Source: Cyclina sinensis (lineage: Eukaryota > Mollusca > Bivalvia > Venerida > Veneridae). Taken from it: a stretch of DNA of 64,000 bases. Below are positions 1 through 11,483 of this stretch, piece after piece. A program made the position numbers and the translations under genes. The first letter of the stretch is position 1, and each line of letters opens with the position of its first letter. The notes beneath the pieces were generated by a model that saw only the letters and a list, made by a program, of their open reading frames with translations, searched no databases and had not been told where the DNA came from. Location of the stretch: the NCBI GenBank assembly GCA_012932295.1, contig JAAONU010000001.1, positions 44,551,134 to 44,615,133 on the forward strand. The letters run 5' to 3'.

Positions 1-660
1 TATCAGAGAGGAAGGTAAGATCACAAATTTGCAAATTCAAATGAAGTAAATAGTTATTGTTAAGTAAATGTCTAATTGTTCACTCTTGCCTAAACATTAA
101 AATATTGATAATGCATACAAGCTTCTACATAAATGTGGTAAAATTTAAGGTCAGTATAACCTTAAAGAGGCATATCCTAAAATCTGGATTATTCCATTTT
201 CTTTCAGATGGTCTGTGTAAATGTTACTGAATGAATTATTACCTGATGTCAAATTTCTAAGTACAAAAGATAAACTAAATGCATCAGTATAAGTCTAGAG
301 AGTTGTTGCAGTACGATTTTTGGGTAGTTAGCCATACAACACTTTTTAAGAGTCTAAATGCCTAAAGAAAAAAAAAGAACCTATGTTGTTCTTTAAATTA
401 TTAACTGTTTTTTCATTTTATAGTGAATGAGTCATTAAAAAAGATGTGTTGTATATCATGGGTTAATTGTAGGGTATGTCCCTTTAACTCTGCTGGTAGA
501 TTGTGATTGACTTTTTGATCTGAGCAGACCATGATTTGTACATTGCCGTGTTCTGTGTTCGTTTGGTCACTTTTCAGTCGGTAAGTTTTCAATTCATACC
601 CTTATTAATGTTTCTGCCCAAACTGAGTAATAAATTTTTTTAATTTACTACAAACCTTGG
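1..660. other. AT-rich non-coding DNA, no gene seen
   Basis: Unique-looking AT-rich sequence with stops in all frames. A good donor-like string (GAAG|GTAAGA) lies at 14/15 and another (TCG|GTAAGT) at 580/581. Neither is preceded by a convincing open exon that I can bound. An acceptor-like tract ending at about 207 is followed by stops in every frame within 30 bases. Nothing else recognisable. Confidence 0.5.
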
Positions 661-668
661 ACAAGTTT

Positions 669-2007
669 TTGTGTCGCCCTTTCGAAGAAACGGCGATACA
701 TAGGGATTACTTTGTCTGTTGGTCCGTAGGTCAGTCAGTCATGAAAACTTAATGTTGGCTATAACTTTGCCATTTCTTAACATTTTCTTATCAAACTTTC
801 AAATTGTATTGCTTATGGCAACAGGGTTGGGATGATGCCAAAATCTTTAGGTCAAGGTCACATTTGACAGAGTTATGCCCCTTTTTGTACTTGAATTTTG
901 TCATGAAAACTTAAAGTTGGCAATAACTTTGCCATTTCTTAACATTTCATCATCAAACTTTCAAATTATATTGCTTACGACAACAGGGTCGTGATGATGC
1001 CAAAATCTGCAGGTCAAGGTCACAATTGACAGAGTTATGCCCCTTTTTGTACTTGGATTTTGTCATGAAAACTTAACATTGACTATAACTATGCCATTTC
1101 TTAATATTTCTTCATCAAACTTTCCAGTTGTAATGTTTACAATTGTATCACTTAAGAAAACATGATTTCTCAAGGGCAGATAACCCTCAAATTTATTTTT
1201 GCAATGTTATGCCCCTTTTTCAACTTAAAATTTCTTGGTTAACCTTTTTTTTTGAATGTCCATTTCTCAAAAAGTGTCAAAGATATTCCATTCAAACTTG
1301 GAATACTTGATCACCAGCAAGACCCCTGCAAAGATTGTTGGTACCCATGTCCCTGGGGTCACAGTTAGCCCCTTCCCCAGGTGTCACTTGATTTTGCTTG
1401 TACTTATATATCAGAAAAAACTTCTTAAGCCTAGAAATAAAATTTTACAGACATGAAATTTGTTCCCCCCCCCCCACTCTGCATGGGGATCCGCCCACCC
1501 CTGCCCACGAAACCCCCCTCCTCTGGCCCGATTTTTTTTTAATACATAGGTACTTGACTCTGCAACCCAACCACCCTCAACCCGATTTTTTTTATTTTTT
1601 ATTAATACATAGGTACTTGACTCCCCATCCACCACCACCCCCTCCCCACTCCCGCCCCCCCCCCCCCCCCAAATCAAGGCTCGATTTTTTTTTTTTAAAT
1701 ACATAAGTACTTGACTCTTTCACCCCCCCCCCCCCCCCCCCCCCCCACCACCCCCACCCACCCCCACCCCTCAAAAAAAATTTTTTTTTTCATCTTGTGT
1801 GACTGGGTACTTCCCCTCCCCCACTCAAATTTTTTTCACTTTGGCCTCTTGTTTAACTTGGCTTATAATTAATTATCCAGCACTGAGAGTAGTGGAGCAT
1901 GCTGTCTGTGGTCAGGTCTTGTTGTACTTGACTAGCATGCTGTCTTTTCCAGCAGGCTCCTGTTTACCTTAGCTTAGTTATTCTAACAGTTACCAAGGGT
2001 GACACAA
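669..2007 (+). mobile_element. Pearl-like tandem-core repeat element
   Basis: The left end carries a head hairpin at 674-696 (TCGCC..GGCGA outer stem, TTTC/GAAA inner stem). Three diverged core units follow at 739, 901 and 1063, a period of 162 bp. Each has TCATGAAAACTTAA at its start, AAGGTCA inside and GAGTTATGCCCC near its end. The far end (AAGGGTGACACAA, 1995-2007) is the inverted match, 12 of 13 bases, of the head (TTGTGTCGCCCTT, 669-681), so the whole stretch including the C-rich block is probably one element. It encodes no protein. The architecture recalls pearl/Helentron-derived elements of bivalves; that assignment is inference. Confidence 0.6.
1396..1800. repeat. C-rich/T-rich low-complexity tract with degenerate tandem units
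   Basis: Pyrimidine-rich block with uninterrupted C runs at 1465-1475 (11), 1655-1670 (16) and 1723-1746 (24), separated by T runs. The phrase AATACATAGGTACTTGACTC recurs near 1540, 1603 and 1699, so the block grew as tandem units of roughly 60-95 bp. ORFs read through it on both strands only because low-complexity sequence lacks stop codons. Confidence 0.8.
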
Positions 2008-3126
2008 GTGTTCAACTGAACACCCATCTAGTTTTTCTTATTTTTTTATTTTATTTTGATTATAAATCCAATGTATGGCACTTGTCTTTCTAAACAGCTA
2101 TACTCAGGTGAGTGGTTTAGAGCAATTGTGGCCCTCTTGTCTTGAACATCTCCCAAGACATGGAATTTTTTATGCCTAGTCCATACTTTGTTAAAGCAAA
2201 CAGATAAATAAATAATTATGAATATAAACATCAAAATGATATGGCTTTTGTAGTTCATTACATTCAAATATACAATATTCATTTCAGAATCTTTATTTTT
2301 TGTACCAGAATAAATTTCTAGGAATATTTTAGAATTTCTGTGAAGTAATATCATAAACACACAATAAAGTAAAGCTTTAAATTCCAATGGTCTTGTTTTT
2401 GCTTAGAACTTGGCAAAATTTGCAGTGTCGACAGCACATAGAGAAATCTTGGAACAGCTTTAGAGGAATCATTTCAATTGTAAAATGACTAAAATAAAAA
2501 CAAAAATTCAAGAAATTCAATTTTGTCAGCTAATGATGTTGAATGAATCTTTAATTTACTTAAAGCAGTTTAGTGAAAGATGATAAGTTTAGCAATTTAC
2601 AAACTTTGGCTATGTAGCTGATCATTTTTATGCCCCTTTTGAAAGTGCACAATCACAGACATGCAGATTTAATACTTGGGAGGTAGGTAAGTAGGGCAGG
2701 ATGGGTAGATGACCCTTATTGATTTTTGGCCACTGTGTCAAAAGTCAAGGTCAAAAGGACCTTCATTTGGCAATACTGTTAATGATGACCTTTGCTCTTT
2801 TGATTAGATTTAACATTGGAAGTTCTAAAGGGTTACTTGTCTTCAAATAACATACATTTTAACATTTGCAAACTACCATGACTTCAGTTCTTCTCAGCTA
2901 GTCAACACAAAAAAATACACAAACAACATAAAGCAGTGTATATGTGTCAGAAGGCCTAGGGATCACGTTTTAAATAGAAATGCATTGAAAAATTGTTAAA
3001 GCTTCTTCTTGTCTTAAACAACAATGTCATTTTTTTTAATGAATTTTTGCCTAGTTGACCTACACTTATGTCACACCAGAGTTTCATCTCTGAGGTCCCA
3101 TGTTTGTAACAATTTGTAACTTTTTA
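2008..3126. other. Non-coding DNA with a short repeat relic
   Basis: AT-rich DNA without a credible exon. A relic of a bivalve-type repeat lies at about 2625-2800; it has a TTATGCCCCTTTT-like phrase, GGTAGATGACCCTTATTGATTTT and AAGTCAAGGTCAAAAGG. The phrase GTAGATGACCCCTATTGATTTT also occurs in the tandem units near 44.8-46.1 kb, so this is probably a single decayed unit of that family. Confidence 0.5.
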
Positions 3127-4278
3127 GCTTACCAGAGCACAGCTCGTGGTGAGCTTTTAGGATCCTTGAATGTCAGGTGTCTGTCATCCATTGTCTGTCG
3201 TCCACAAATAGTTCATTAACACTCTAGAGACTACATTTTTTACCTAATTATCATGAGACTTGATTAGAATTATTGTCTGAATAAGGTCTTGGAATATGGG
3301 TCATGTTGGACTGAAAACTATCAAGTTTGAATATGGGTTATCTGAGGTCAAAAACTAGGTCACAGGGTCAAAATGTAGAAAAACTTTGTTAACACACTAG
3401 AGGCTACATTATTTTTCCAAATGTCATTGAAATTTGTCAAAATATTTATCTTGATGATATCTAGATCAAGATTGAATATGGTTAATCTGGGGTCAAAAAC
3501 TAGGTCATGGGGTCGAAACATAGATCTACCTTGTTAACACACTAGAGGCCATTTTTTGTCTAGGTCGAGTTCGAATATTGGTCATCTTGGGTCAAAAATA
3601 AGGTGACAGGGTCAAAACATAGAAAAACTTTGTTAACACTCTAGAGGCTACATTTTCTTTTTAAATGTGATGAAAATTTGTAAGAGTGTTTGTCTTGATG
3701 ATATCTAGGTCAAGATTGAATATGAGTCATCTAAGGTCAAAAACTAAGACATGTCAAAACCCAATATTACCTTATAAATTCTTTAGAGGCCATGTTTTTG
3801 TCCAAATGGCATAAAAACTTGTCAGAATGTTTGTCTTGGTGATATCTATTTCAAGGTTGAATAATGAGTAATCTGCATTTAAAATCTAGGTGATAGGATC
3901 GAAAACATAGAAAACCTTGTTAACACTCAAGAGGCTACATTTACTTTCCAATTGTGATGAAAATTTGTCAGAATGTTTGTCTTGGTGATATCTAGGTCAA
4001 ATTTGAATATGGGCCATCAGGGATTGAAAACTAGGCCATAGCCCCGGATAGGGTCAAAACACAGATTTTATCTTGTTAACACTCCAGAGGCCAATTATTT
4101 TGCCAAATGGCATGAATACTGGTCAGGATGTTTGTCTTGATAATCTCTAGGTTGAGTTCAAATCTGGGTCATCTCGTTTTCAGAATCAACCTCATACCAT
4201 CATAGGTTCCAGAGTTATGGCCCCTTAGCATTTGGATGCAAGTGAGCAATTAAGGGCCATCATAGCCCTCTGGTTTAA
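3127..4278 (+). mobile_element. Pearl-like element, about seven tandem units
   Basis: The head at 3127-3156 folds as AGCTTACCA..TGGTGAGCT (one mismatch), the typical bivalve start reading 'gctcacca-agcac-tggtgagcttt', followed by a TGTCTGTCATCC/GTCTGTCGTCC spacer. Tandem units of about 145 bp start with GTTAACAC(T/A)CTAGAG near 3212, 3390, 3533, 3633, 3775, 3921 and 4076. Each contains GTCTTGATGATATCTAGGTC-like text and a GGGTCA phrase. The tail has GTTATGGCCCCTT and CTCTGGT (4268-4274), the inverse of ACCAGAG in the head. No coding capacity. Confidence 0.7.
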
Positions 4279-5480
4279 ATTCTTGTCTAAAACCATTGAG
4301 TTGAGACATCTGAAATTTGGCATGTAGCATTTAATAGTGAACTTTACCAAGATTGTTCAAATTATGCCCCTGGGGTCATTAAGGCCTCCCATATTAACAT
4401 TAAAGTATAAATGAATTTACAAACAATTATACAGGAAACCTTTTAAAACTTTTTTCACAAGCCAAATAGCCTGAAAGCATTGTTAGTTTTCTCATTATTT
4501 TGAAAATAAATCTGTTTCGCATGTTATTAGCAGACATACTTAGGTGAGTGATTTAGAGCCATGATGGCATTTTTGTATTACTGAAGTTTGAAACTAATTT
4601 TGCAGGAGTATTTAGGACTCAATGATGCAAATTGGGCACAGAAATAAAGCAAGCTTTCAATTTCAATACAATATTTTCTGAGAAACTGGTAGAAGTTTTT
4701 GCAGTTTTGGAGAATTTCATGGAACAAATTAAGATGAAGGATTTCAATCTTCAATTTGCTTAAAACTCAGAAAAAAAATATTTAGATTATCTGTTGCAAG
4801 TGCTTAAATAAATTTTGTAGTTATATTGAGTTTGCAGATTTAAAAGAAGAGGATTATTTTACTTAAATTAGTGTAATGGGCTGTGGTTGAGGAATAGAGC
4901 ATATAACAGACTGCTTATGGGTACTAATTTCTGCAGTCAGTTTTGACCATGAATTCAATATTTTACTTTTCCATACAAAATTGTTTGTGTTGATAGCAGT
5001 GCAACCAACATTAAGAGTAGTTAAAATAAGTCTTAAAAACTTTCCCTATGATAGATTAGAAGTTTTTACTTCAATTTCTTGTTCATTCACTCTGTAGATA
5101 TACCCAGTACTCTATACATTTGTATGAATTAAGTCCTATCAAAGAATAAATTGACAACCAGCCAGATTTACTTGGATAAGTTTTCTTCTCTTAAGAAATT
5201 CATCCCTTAGAATATAGTTAGACTGGATGTAGTAATAAGGGATATAGCTATGCTTATACTGATAGTGGAAGGCCCACTTTCTAGGGAGCTGGGAAGGAAA
5301 CCTCACCAGGAATTGTTTATATTCAAATTGTTATTTGCTATGTTTCTTCGTATAGCCTCAGCATAAAAGTACTCATGTACTCAGAATGTTAAAACATCTT
5401 CCACCTCAACTACTCCTATAACTTTTATTGAAGATTTCGAAATGTTTAAAATATTTTATTTTTTGAATATGAGATGCCTT
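4279..5480. other. AT-rich non-coding DNA
   Basis: No ORF of note and no strong splice-site pair. The first 250 bases keep a trace of pearl-like text (ATTATGCCCCTGGGGTCATT near 4361), probably a decayed repeat edge; the rest looks unique. Confidence 0.5.
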
Positions 5481-5489
5481 GCTTTATAG

Positions 5490-5900
5490 AAGCTGATGCC
5501 AATGATGATCGTGACAGTATTCTCATGTTTTAACAGATTCTTTCTATTGCATAATTTCATATGCCTGTTGATATGTTTAGTATTCAGTTGCACTATTACT
5601 TTATTTTAATAATAATCAGAAATCGATATTGCTTGGAAAGCATTAAGTCAGCAAGTCAATTTTTAGAAGGCCTTTCTCAGTGGTATTGTTTAGTTTCATT
5701 AGCAGTTGATGAGTCTTTGAAATGATCAGAAAAACAAACAAATTAATTCCAGCAATCTTTGTCCACTGATGATTGAAAATAACTGGAAAGTGCTTAATTT
5801 CTACTCAATGTATTCAGGGTATTGTCATGGCACTTATCTTGTCAAGTTCTGAAAATAAAATTGTTAAGTCAGCCCTTAAAACCTCAAAAGCCAGTAGTGT
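5490..5900 (+). repeat. Diverged segment, copy 1 of 3
   Basis: Contains AATAATCAGAAATCGATATT followed by TGGAAAGCATTAAG at about 5608-5645, preceded by CTGTTGATATG..TATTCAGTTGCAC and followed by AAATGATCAGAAA and, further on, TTGTTAAGTCAGCCCTTAAAACC. The same order of landmarks recurs near 7.1 and 8.0 kb. No ORF. The copies look like old duplications of about 0.35-0.4 kb rather than a tight tandem array. Confidence 0.6.
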
Positions 5901-7025
5901 TATAACTGTTAAATTGCAGATGGAGGAATGAGCTATACCAAATAAAATAATTGAATATTCCAGTATAAGTCATAAAAGTTCTTGCAGATTTTTACAGTGT
6001 CAGTCATGAAGAAAGCCTTTGAACAAGTTAAGACAGAAGAATTTCATTTGACATTTAAAGGGGCATACCTACAACAAATGCATACTTATTTTATCACCTC
6101 ATTCACTAAAGAATAGAAAATAGTTGATAATTTCAACAAGAACCTGTCTTCAAAAATATCTTTAGTAGGCATAAGGACTGGTGGAACAAATGGCTATCAT
6201 CCCAAAATTGTTAAAACAACACTCTGTATAAATTAGAATGTTTAACTGATAACTAGACACTGAGTTCATCATTTAGTATCATTCTCAGTCACATGCTCTG
6301 AAAGAAAATGGAATACTCTGCCATTTTAGGAAGAATGGAAAACAAGATGTATGTCATTGATGTGGATTAAAGTTATGAAGCACATGTCTAACAACAGTTA
6401 TTACTGATTGTATTGTACATATATTTTATATACATTTGACATGAAACAGGTTTCATTGTGCATCTACAAAAAACATCTACAAAAAATGTTTTGATAAAAC
6501 TTCAATCTAATTATCAAAGAAACTATAATTCTGTCAGGATACTTTATTAAACTTTCGTGAATATGTTTATGAAGCACATATTTCAGCTAATTGTCATCTT
6601 AACAATGGTGCATAACTTTTTTGACTAAGTATAGTAAATATAGAAGTCCTGCTGCAAATATTCATTATTATGGCATTGTCTTACTGTCATCATTGGTAAA
6701 CAGGTCAGAAGTGAAGTTATACTGCTGTGCCAAAAAAAAGAAGCTAATTTTCTATGTCATTAACTTCTAATTTTGGAAAAGTTTTGAGGTGCTTTTGAAA
6801 TTAGAGTGGGATGATAATTGACATTCATTCTTTACACAGATTAAAGTGATATTTTATGCTTGAAATGAGTTTTCTTTCTGTCATATTTATTAAAAAGCTG
6901 AAATAACTACAAAACAAGTAATTAACTGTGTTTTTTTAATTGTCATTTTTGCTGAAATGTTATTCTTGTAAAAATGTCATTCTTCACATGATACTAAATA
7001 TTTGACATGCTAACAATACATCAAC
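5901..7025. other. AT-rich non-coding DNA between duplicated segments
   Basis: No exon, RNA gene or clear transposon end seen. Short perfect repeats such as CATCTACAAAAAA (twice near 6462-6486) are the only structure noted. Confidence 0.4.
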
Positions 7026-7400
7026 TTGACAGAATCCCCCCATATTGTCTGCAGATTCTTTTAATATTATGTGTAATTTGATCAGTCTTTTGATGCATAT
7101 TCAACTGCCCTGTTGCTGTTTATAAATAATCAGAAATCGATATTCCTGGAAAAGCATTAAGGTAGAATTTAGCAAATCAAACTGTTGTTATTGACGTGAT
7201 AGTCATCAGTTTTATTATGTAAGCTTGTGTTTTTATGTATAAAATGATCAGAAATCAAGAAATCAACTGCCAAGGTGGTTTGTGTATCAATGATTGAGTA
7301 TATAACTTGAAAGTAATTGATAAATTCCTACTTCAGAAGTTGTCAGGTTAAGATATTTCTGAAGATTGCTGTTAAGACTCTTACCCAATCAAAAGTTCAA
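7026..7400 (+). repeat. Diverged segment, copy 2 of 3
   Basis: Landmarks in the same order as copy 1: TAATTTGATCAGTC, GCATATTCAACTGCCC, AATAATCAGAAATCGATATT (about 7125), GGAAAAGCATTAAG, AAATGATCAGAAATC (about 7240), then ATTGCTGTTAAGACTCTTACCC. More similar to copy 3 than to copy 1 in the CAACTGCCC part. Confidence 0.6.
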
Positions 7401-7955
7401 GTTACATTGATAATTATAATCAGTCCATATTGAAACTTACAGACAGTTCCTGAAGTTAGTACTTTTCTTATTATCCTCCCCTAAATACTCTCAATGGTTG
7501 TAAGTGGTCCTCCTATAGACCACAGTTTTAAGTCAGTGACATCCTAAAGGACAGCAAACATAGCCAGTATCATCTGATTTAGAATTAACTGGCATAATCT
7601 CAAAGCTTAGTTCCTCTTTCATTTAAATTTAAAAACAAAATATGCCATGTATGTTATCCCCTTAAAGCAATGCACTATAAAGACTCAGTGCAACTTGCTG
7701 TACCACTGCTGTCCCTTTTAAACTACTAACAGGGGTCTTCAAATACAGAAATTTAGTGGTCTTTACTTTGATTTCAAAGTATTGTCAAGTAATAATGATG
7801 AGAAAATAGTAGCTTGAATTCTCAAATCAGTGCTCTCTTACAGGAGAAAATATTAATTGATTAACAGTGTTACTTGCTTGGACCATTCTTCACTTGAAAT
7901 GTCATCCCACTTGTAACGTTGGGAAGTGAAGCTTTTAAAAAATGCTTCAGCATGA
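7401..7955. other. AT-rich non-coding DNA
   Basis: Unique-looking sequence with no recognisable gene or repeat ends. Confidence 0.4.
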
Positions 7956-8290
7956 CCTTCACCTACTATTTTCCACATTTTTTGTGCTGCGTAATTTGAT
8001 CAGCCTGTTGATACCATATTCAACTGCCCAGTTGTTTATTAATAATAATCAGAAATCAATATTTCCTAGAAAAGCATTACCAAGCCAGAATTAAGCAAAT
8101 TAACTGTTTTAGATATTGTCTCACAGGGATAAGGTTAAGTTTCATTCAGTAAAATACTGTGTTTTAATAGCTGTATAAAGTGATCAGATGTCCAACAAAT
8201 TAATTGCACTAGGAGGTTTAAAAATTGATATTCAGGCATGAATTGAGGATTCTTAAATAAGTTACATTGGCTCAGTTGCCGACAAATCAG
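7956..8290 (+). repeat. Diverged segment, copy 3 of 3
   Basis: Landmarks: GCGTAATTTGATCAGCCTG, CCATATTCAACTGCCCAGTTG, AATAATCAGAAATCAATATT (about 8045), AGAAAAGCATTAC, AAGTGATCAGATG (about 8177). Together with copies 1 and 2 this gives start-to-start spacing of about 1.5 and 0.9 kb. Confidence 0.6.
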
Positions 8291-8428
8291 AGGGTCTAGA
8301 CCTGGTCAAATCATTTCCAAGTTGTCATAGCCACTAAGAATTCTTGACCTGAAAAGAAAATGCTTTTTTATTTATAGATAGACAGTTAGACAAATTATCT
8401 TTCCTTACCCTGGTCTTATTCTTCTCAT

Positions 8429-8450
8429 TGATTGATTGATTGATTGATAA
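8429..8450. repeat. (GATT)n microsatellite
   Basis: About five perfect GATT units, directly upstream of the mariner insertion region. Confidence 0.8.
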
Positions 8451-8567
8451 GTGACTTTGACTTTAAGTGTAATATTTACTCATCTCATAATAATTTGTTA
8501 CATTCTGCTAATAAGTGAATTTATGACCTTGACCTTTATCTTAATATTTATTATGGTCAAACACATA

Positions 8568-9911
8568 GGAGGGTCATTCGTAAAGTTCATGGACAACCTA
8601 ACATTTTGGGTTGTATTGATGCAATGGCTTTAAAAATTTGTCATGACCATAACTAACATCTGTTGACTCAACCACTATTTTTACATTGTCACTTTCACAC
8701 ATAGTGACTGGATATGAGTTACCAAGGCGACCCCAGTCAGAGCCTACGGAGCACTTTGAAAATATACCATTAAGCAGATACATTTTGTTTTAGTCTTTTG
8801 TGCTATACTTTGTAGATAAATGCATGGAAGTGTATAGAAAGACACCGGACGTCGCAACAAATATTTGTGACGTTTGCTACCAAATTTTGATGTCATTGCA
8901 ATCATAATAACAAAGTTATTGAGCATTAAAACACTGGGCTTATTTGAATTCATAGGAAAAAAAATATGGTGACGTCAGAACATACAGTCCAGCGTGCAGC
9001 TATCAAGTACTGCGTTAAAGCTAGGTTTCAACCCACGCAGACATTAAAGTTATTTTCAAGTGCTAAGAATTCTCAAAATGTATCAAGATCATTGATATTT
9101 AAGTGGCATAAGCATTTTGCTGATGGCAGAGATTCTACTGGTGATGATAGTAGATTCGGCAGACCAAAACTAGAAGAGAAATCAGTGAGCAAAGTTAAAC
9201 GCATTGTGACTCAGGACAGAAGTAAATCGGTGTCTGATATTGCTGAAGAAACTGGAATCAGACATACAAGTACACATAAGATACTAACAGAAACTCTAAA
9301 CATGACAAAAGTGACAGCCAGGTGGGTGCCTTGATTACTCAGTGACGAAGAAAAGCGGACTTGAGTAAAAAAATTAACTGTGTTTCTTAAACATTTGGAA
9401 CGAGAAGGTGATGCTTTTTAAGACTGCATAATAACATGTGTTGAAATCTGGATTCACAACTATGATCCAGAGACTAAACAGCAGTCTATGATTTGGAAGA
9501 CTCCTGCAACACCACCACCGAAAAAAGTGAGAGTCGCAAAATCTGCACAGAACACGATTTAGCACCAATGGATTTTGCAGTCTCCCCAAAATTGAAATAC
9601 CAGCTGAAAGGAAAACAATTCAACGGAACATGTGACAATAGCTGATATAATGATATATTCTCGAAATGGGTGGACAGACACAGAAAGTTTCACTATGTGT
9701 GAGTATAACATCATGACATTGATGTAAAGTACATTGAAGTGCTTCATAGTTCTATATGTGTGTTTGATCTTTGTAGCACATATTTTTTATTTGTCAATAT
9801 TTGGCATATACTCTGTCAGTATGTTATATTACATGTACAAATTTTTGTCATAAAACATTTATGATTATTCACGTTAATAACGCTGTCCATGAACTTTATG
9901 AATGACCCTCG
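8568..9911 (+). mobile_element. Mariner-like transposon, both TIRs and TA duplication present
   Basis: The left end (8568-8596) and right end (9883-9911) are inverted repeats: 27 bases starting GAGGGTCATTC at 8569 match with one difference (G/A). Both ends abut a TA dinucleotide (8566-8567 and 9912-9913), the target duplication expected for the Tc1/mariner superfamily. The length of 1344 bp fits mariner elements. The interior carries a decayed transposase reading frame on the plus strand. The element cannot be autonomous because the frame has stops and lacks part of the catalytic domain. Confidence 0.93.
8966..9562 (+). pseudogene. Mariner-like transposase remnant
   Basis: Transposases of this family cut and paste the element through a DNA-binding N-terminus and a DDD/E catalytic core. 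The first 122 codons are open and carry the N-terminal HTH region: a phrase with HTVQRAAIKYC, the SLIFKWHKHFADGRDS segment, the DDSRFGRP linker, and a second HTH around VSDIAEETGIRHTSTHKIL. The same frame then continues past stops at 9332-9334, 9362-9364 and about 9419-9421 through LLSDEEKRT, FLKHLEREGDAF and WIHNYDPETKQQS to PPKKVRVAKSA, ending at a TAG at 9560-9562. There is no frameshift; the first two stops are TGA, consistent with CGA to TGA decay. The motif expected as TGDE before WIH reads TCVE, so the first catalytic Asp is gone. The segment with the remaining catalytic Asp residues is absent, and a weak C-terminal-like trace (SKWVDRHRKF) lies near 9664, so an internal deletion of a few hundred bases is likely. 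Confidence 0.9.
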
Positions 9912-10535
9912 TAGAATAAATGCTTACTTATATATATATATATTCTGGATGATTATATGGAATACTCTTCAGTGTTTCTTGTTAATTTTGATCGCTCCAT
10001 ATGACTATGATCTTCATATTAAATCTTTTCAAGGTCAAACATGATCTGTCTATGATTTCAAACAGAAGAGGTCCACAGTATTTTAACATTGTTTTTGTTT
10101 TATTCTTCTTCCAGAACTGCTTGAAGCTTGAATTAATCACTTGTATAGATTTTTTGTTTCTTTCTTAGTTTGTTTGCCCTTTCCCTGTAGGGATGCTAAA
10201 TAGTGTTATTTGATAGTGTTGAAATGCAGTTAAACTGATTACCATCTTTCTTAAAAGGAAATGAGTAATGTTAATGTTCAGTAAATGCAGAAAAAGTCAA
10301 TAAATACAGAATATATATTTGATTTAATAAGAAATGAAGAACCTGTTGTGTTCAAAAAATTTGATAAATGAATGAGTTTGTTAATCACTGCACTGGTCAA
10401 ACATCCATAAATGGTCCATGCTAAATGATAAATACACAGGGGGGTGAAAACAATAATTTCATGTTGATCTTCCAGTGTTTGTCAGGCCAATTGAATCATC
10501 AGTTTATAGGACAAGTATAATTGCCACACGTCAGA
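9912..10535. other. AT-rich non-coding DNA
   Basis: Contains a (TA)n run near 9930-9943 and a strong acceptor-like polypyrimidine tract ending AG at about 10115, but no exon I can bound: the only frame open for 17 codons has no good donor. Confidence 0.4.
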
Positions 10536-10880
10536 CAATTTCACCGCTCCTATGGTCTGATTAAATTGGTTTGCATTTAAGATATTGTCATATTAGCCCT
10601 CGGAAACTCGTCACATGGGAAATGTTGCTTATTTCGTTCCCGATCAATACCACTAACAAAACAGATTCTCTTGGAAAATCTATACCATATCGTTCTTTCG
10701 TGTCAATGATGTTGCCAAGATGAGGTCTCTTATGAAACATTAATTATTGTTCAAGCTTTTAGTCAGTTTTATGGTCATCTCCCGACTGAGACAATCTAAG
10801 ATGATTGAATTTGCAAGAATTCAATATCACCAGCCAGGAATCTGATGTATAAATGAAATATTGACACTAACGGTGTGCTG
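10536..10880. promoter_or_regulatory. CpG-retaining single-copy segment, candidate conserved non-coding element
   Basis: By eye this stretch has more CpG (CACACGTCAG, CTCGGAAACTCGTCACATGGG, TTTCGTTCCCGATC) and fewer homopolymers than its surroundings, no repeats and no open frame. Such stretches in invertebrate gene deserts or long introns are often regulatory, but nothing in the single sequence proves it. Confidence 0.25.
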
Positions 10881-11084
10881 ACTGCAGATCTCAAGTGAGG
10901 TAACTGCTCTGTTAATTAGAACAATCATTTCCATGTTTGTATAATAAAATTGTTAAAGTTTACAGTGCAACCTGTGGCTGTCAGCCTATGGGTAATTGGG
11001 TTGGTAGCAGTTGAAGATAGATTAGCCCACTTTTAAATGATTTAAAAAGTAAGTACAGTTGGTTTTACCATGAATAAAAAGCAC

Positions 11085-11384
11085 CATATAGAATAATCAT
11101 GGCTTTGAAAGTTGACATTATTTAGTGCAAAACAGTCATGGCATTGCAATAGTAACAGTACTGACTTGTGTTTGATGCAGAATAGTCATTGCATTGCAGA
11201 ATTAACAACATTTAGTTGTGTTTAGTGTAAAAAATCAATCACATCGCAGTGTTAACATTAATGACTTGTGGTAAGTGTGAAACAGTTATGGCATTGTAAT
11301 ACTGACATTAGTTAGATGTGATCAGTGCAAAGCAGTCATTGCATTGCAGTAGAAACATTATTAATTTGTTTTGTGTGAAAAAGT
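11085..11384 (+). repeat. Minisatellite, about six units of 50 bp
   Basis: The phrase CAGTCATGGCATTGCA(A/G)-AGTAACA recurs with variation near 11133, 11183, 11234, 11283, 11333 and 11381, with an older unit at about 11095. Spacing is 48-51 bp. Units are 70-85% similar by eye, so the array is old. It abuts a transposon end at its right side. Confidence 0.8.
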
Positions 11385-11483
11385 CATTGCATCTGATGGC
11401 CCACCCTCTTGTATAATACGCACCCATTTGTTGAAACTGACAGTTCTTGAAAAAAAGTGCGTATTATATTCGAGCGTTAATGG
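11385..11483 (+). mobile_element. Truncated right end of a TA-flanked TIR element
   Basis: Reads CTGATGGCCCACCCTC, GTATAATACGCACCC, then GTGCGTATTATATTCGAGCG and a TGG|TA end at 11483-11485. The same text, in the same orientation, forms the right end of the 814-bp element at 53912-54725. The left part is missing here; the 50-bp minisatellite lies where it would be. Confidence 0.75.

Noticed and set aside
1..20. Splice donor GAAG|GTAAGA at the window start
   Set aside because: Good consensus, but the exon body would lie outside the window and cannot be checked.
524..590. Short exon ending at the donor TCG|GTAAGT (580)
   Set aside because: The acceptor-like site is weak and all three frames have stops just upstream; too little to support a call.
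1396..1774. Pro- or Gly-rich ORFs on both strands
   Set aside because: Low-complexity C/T runs lack stop codons; the mirrored opening on both strands argues against coding.
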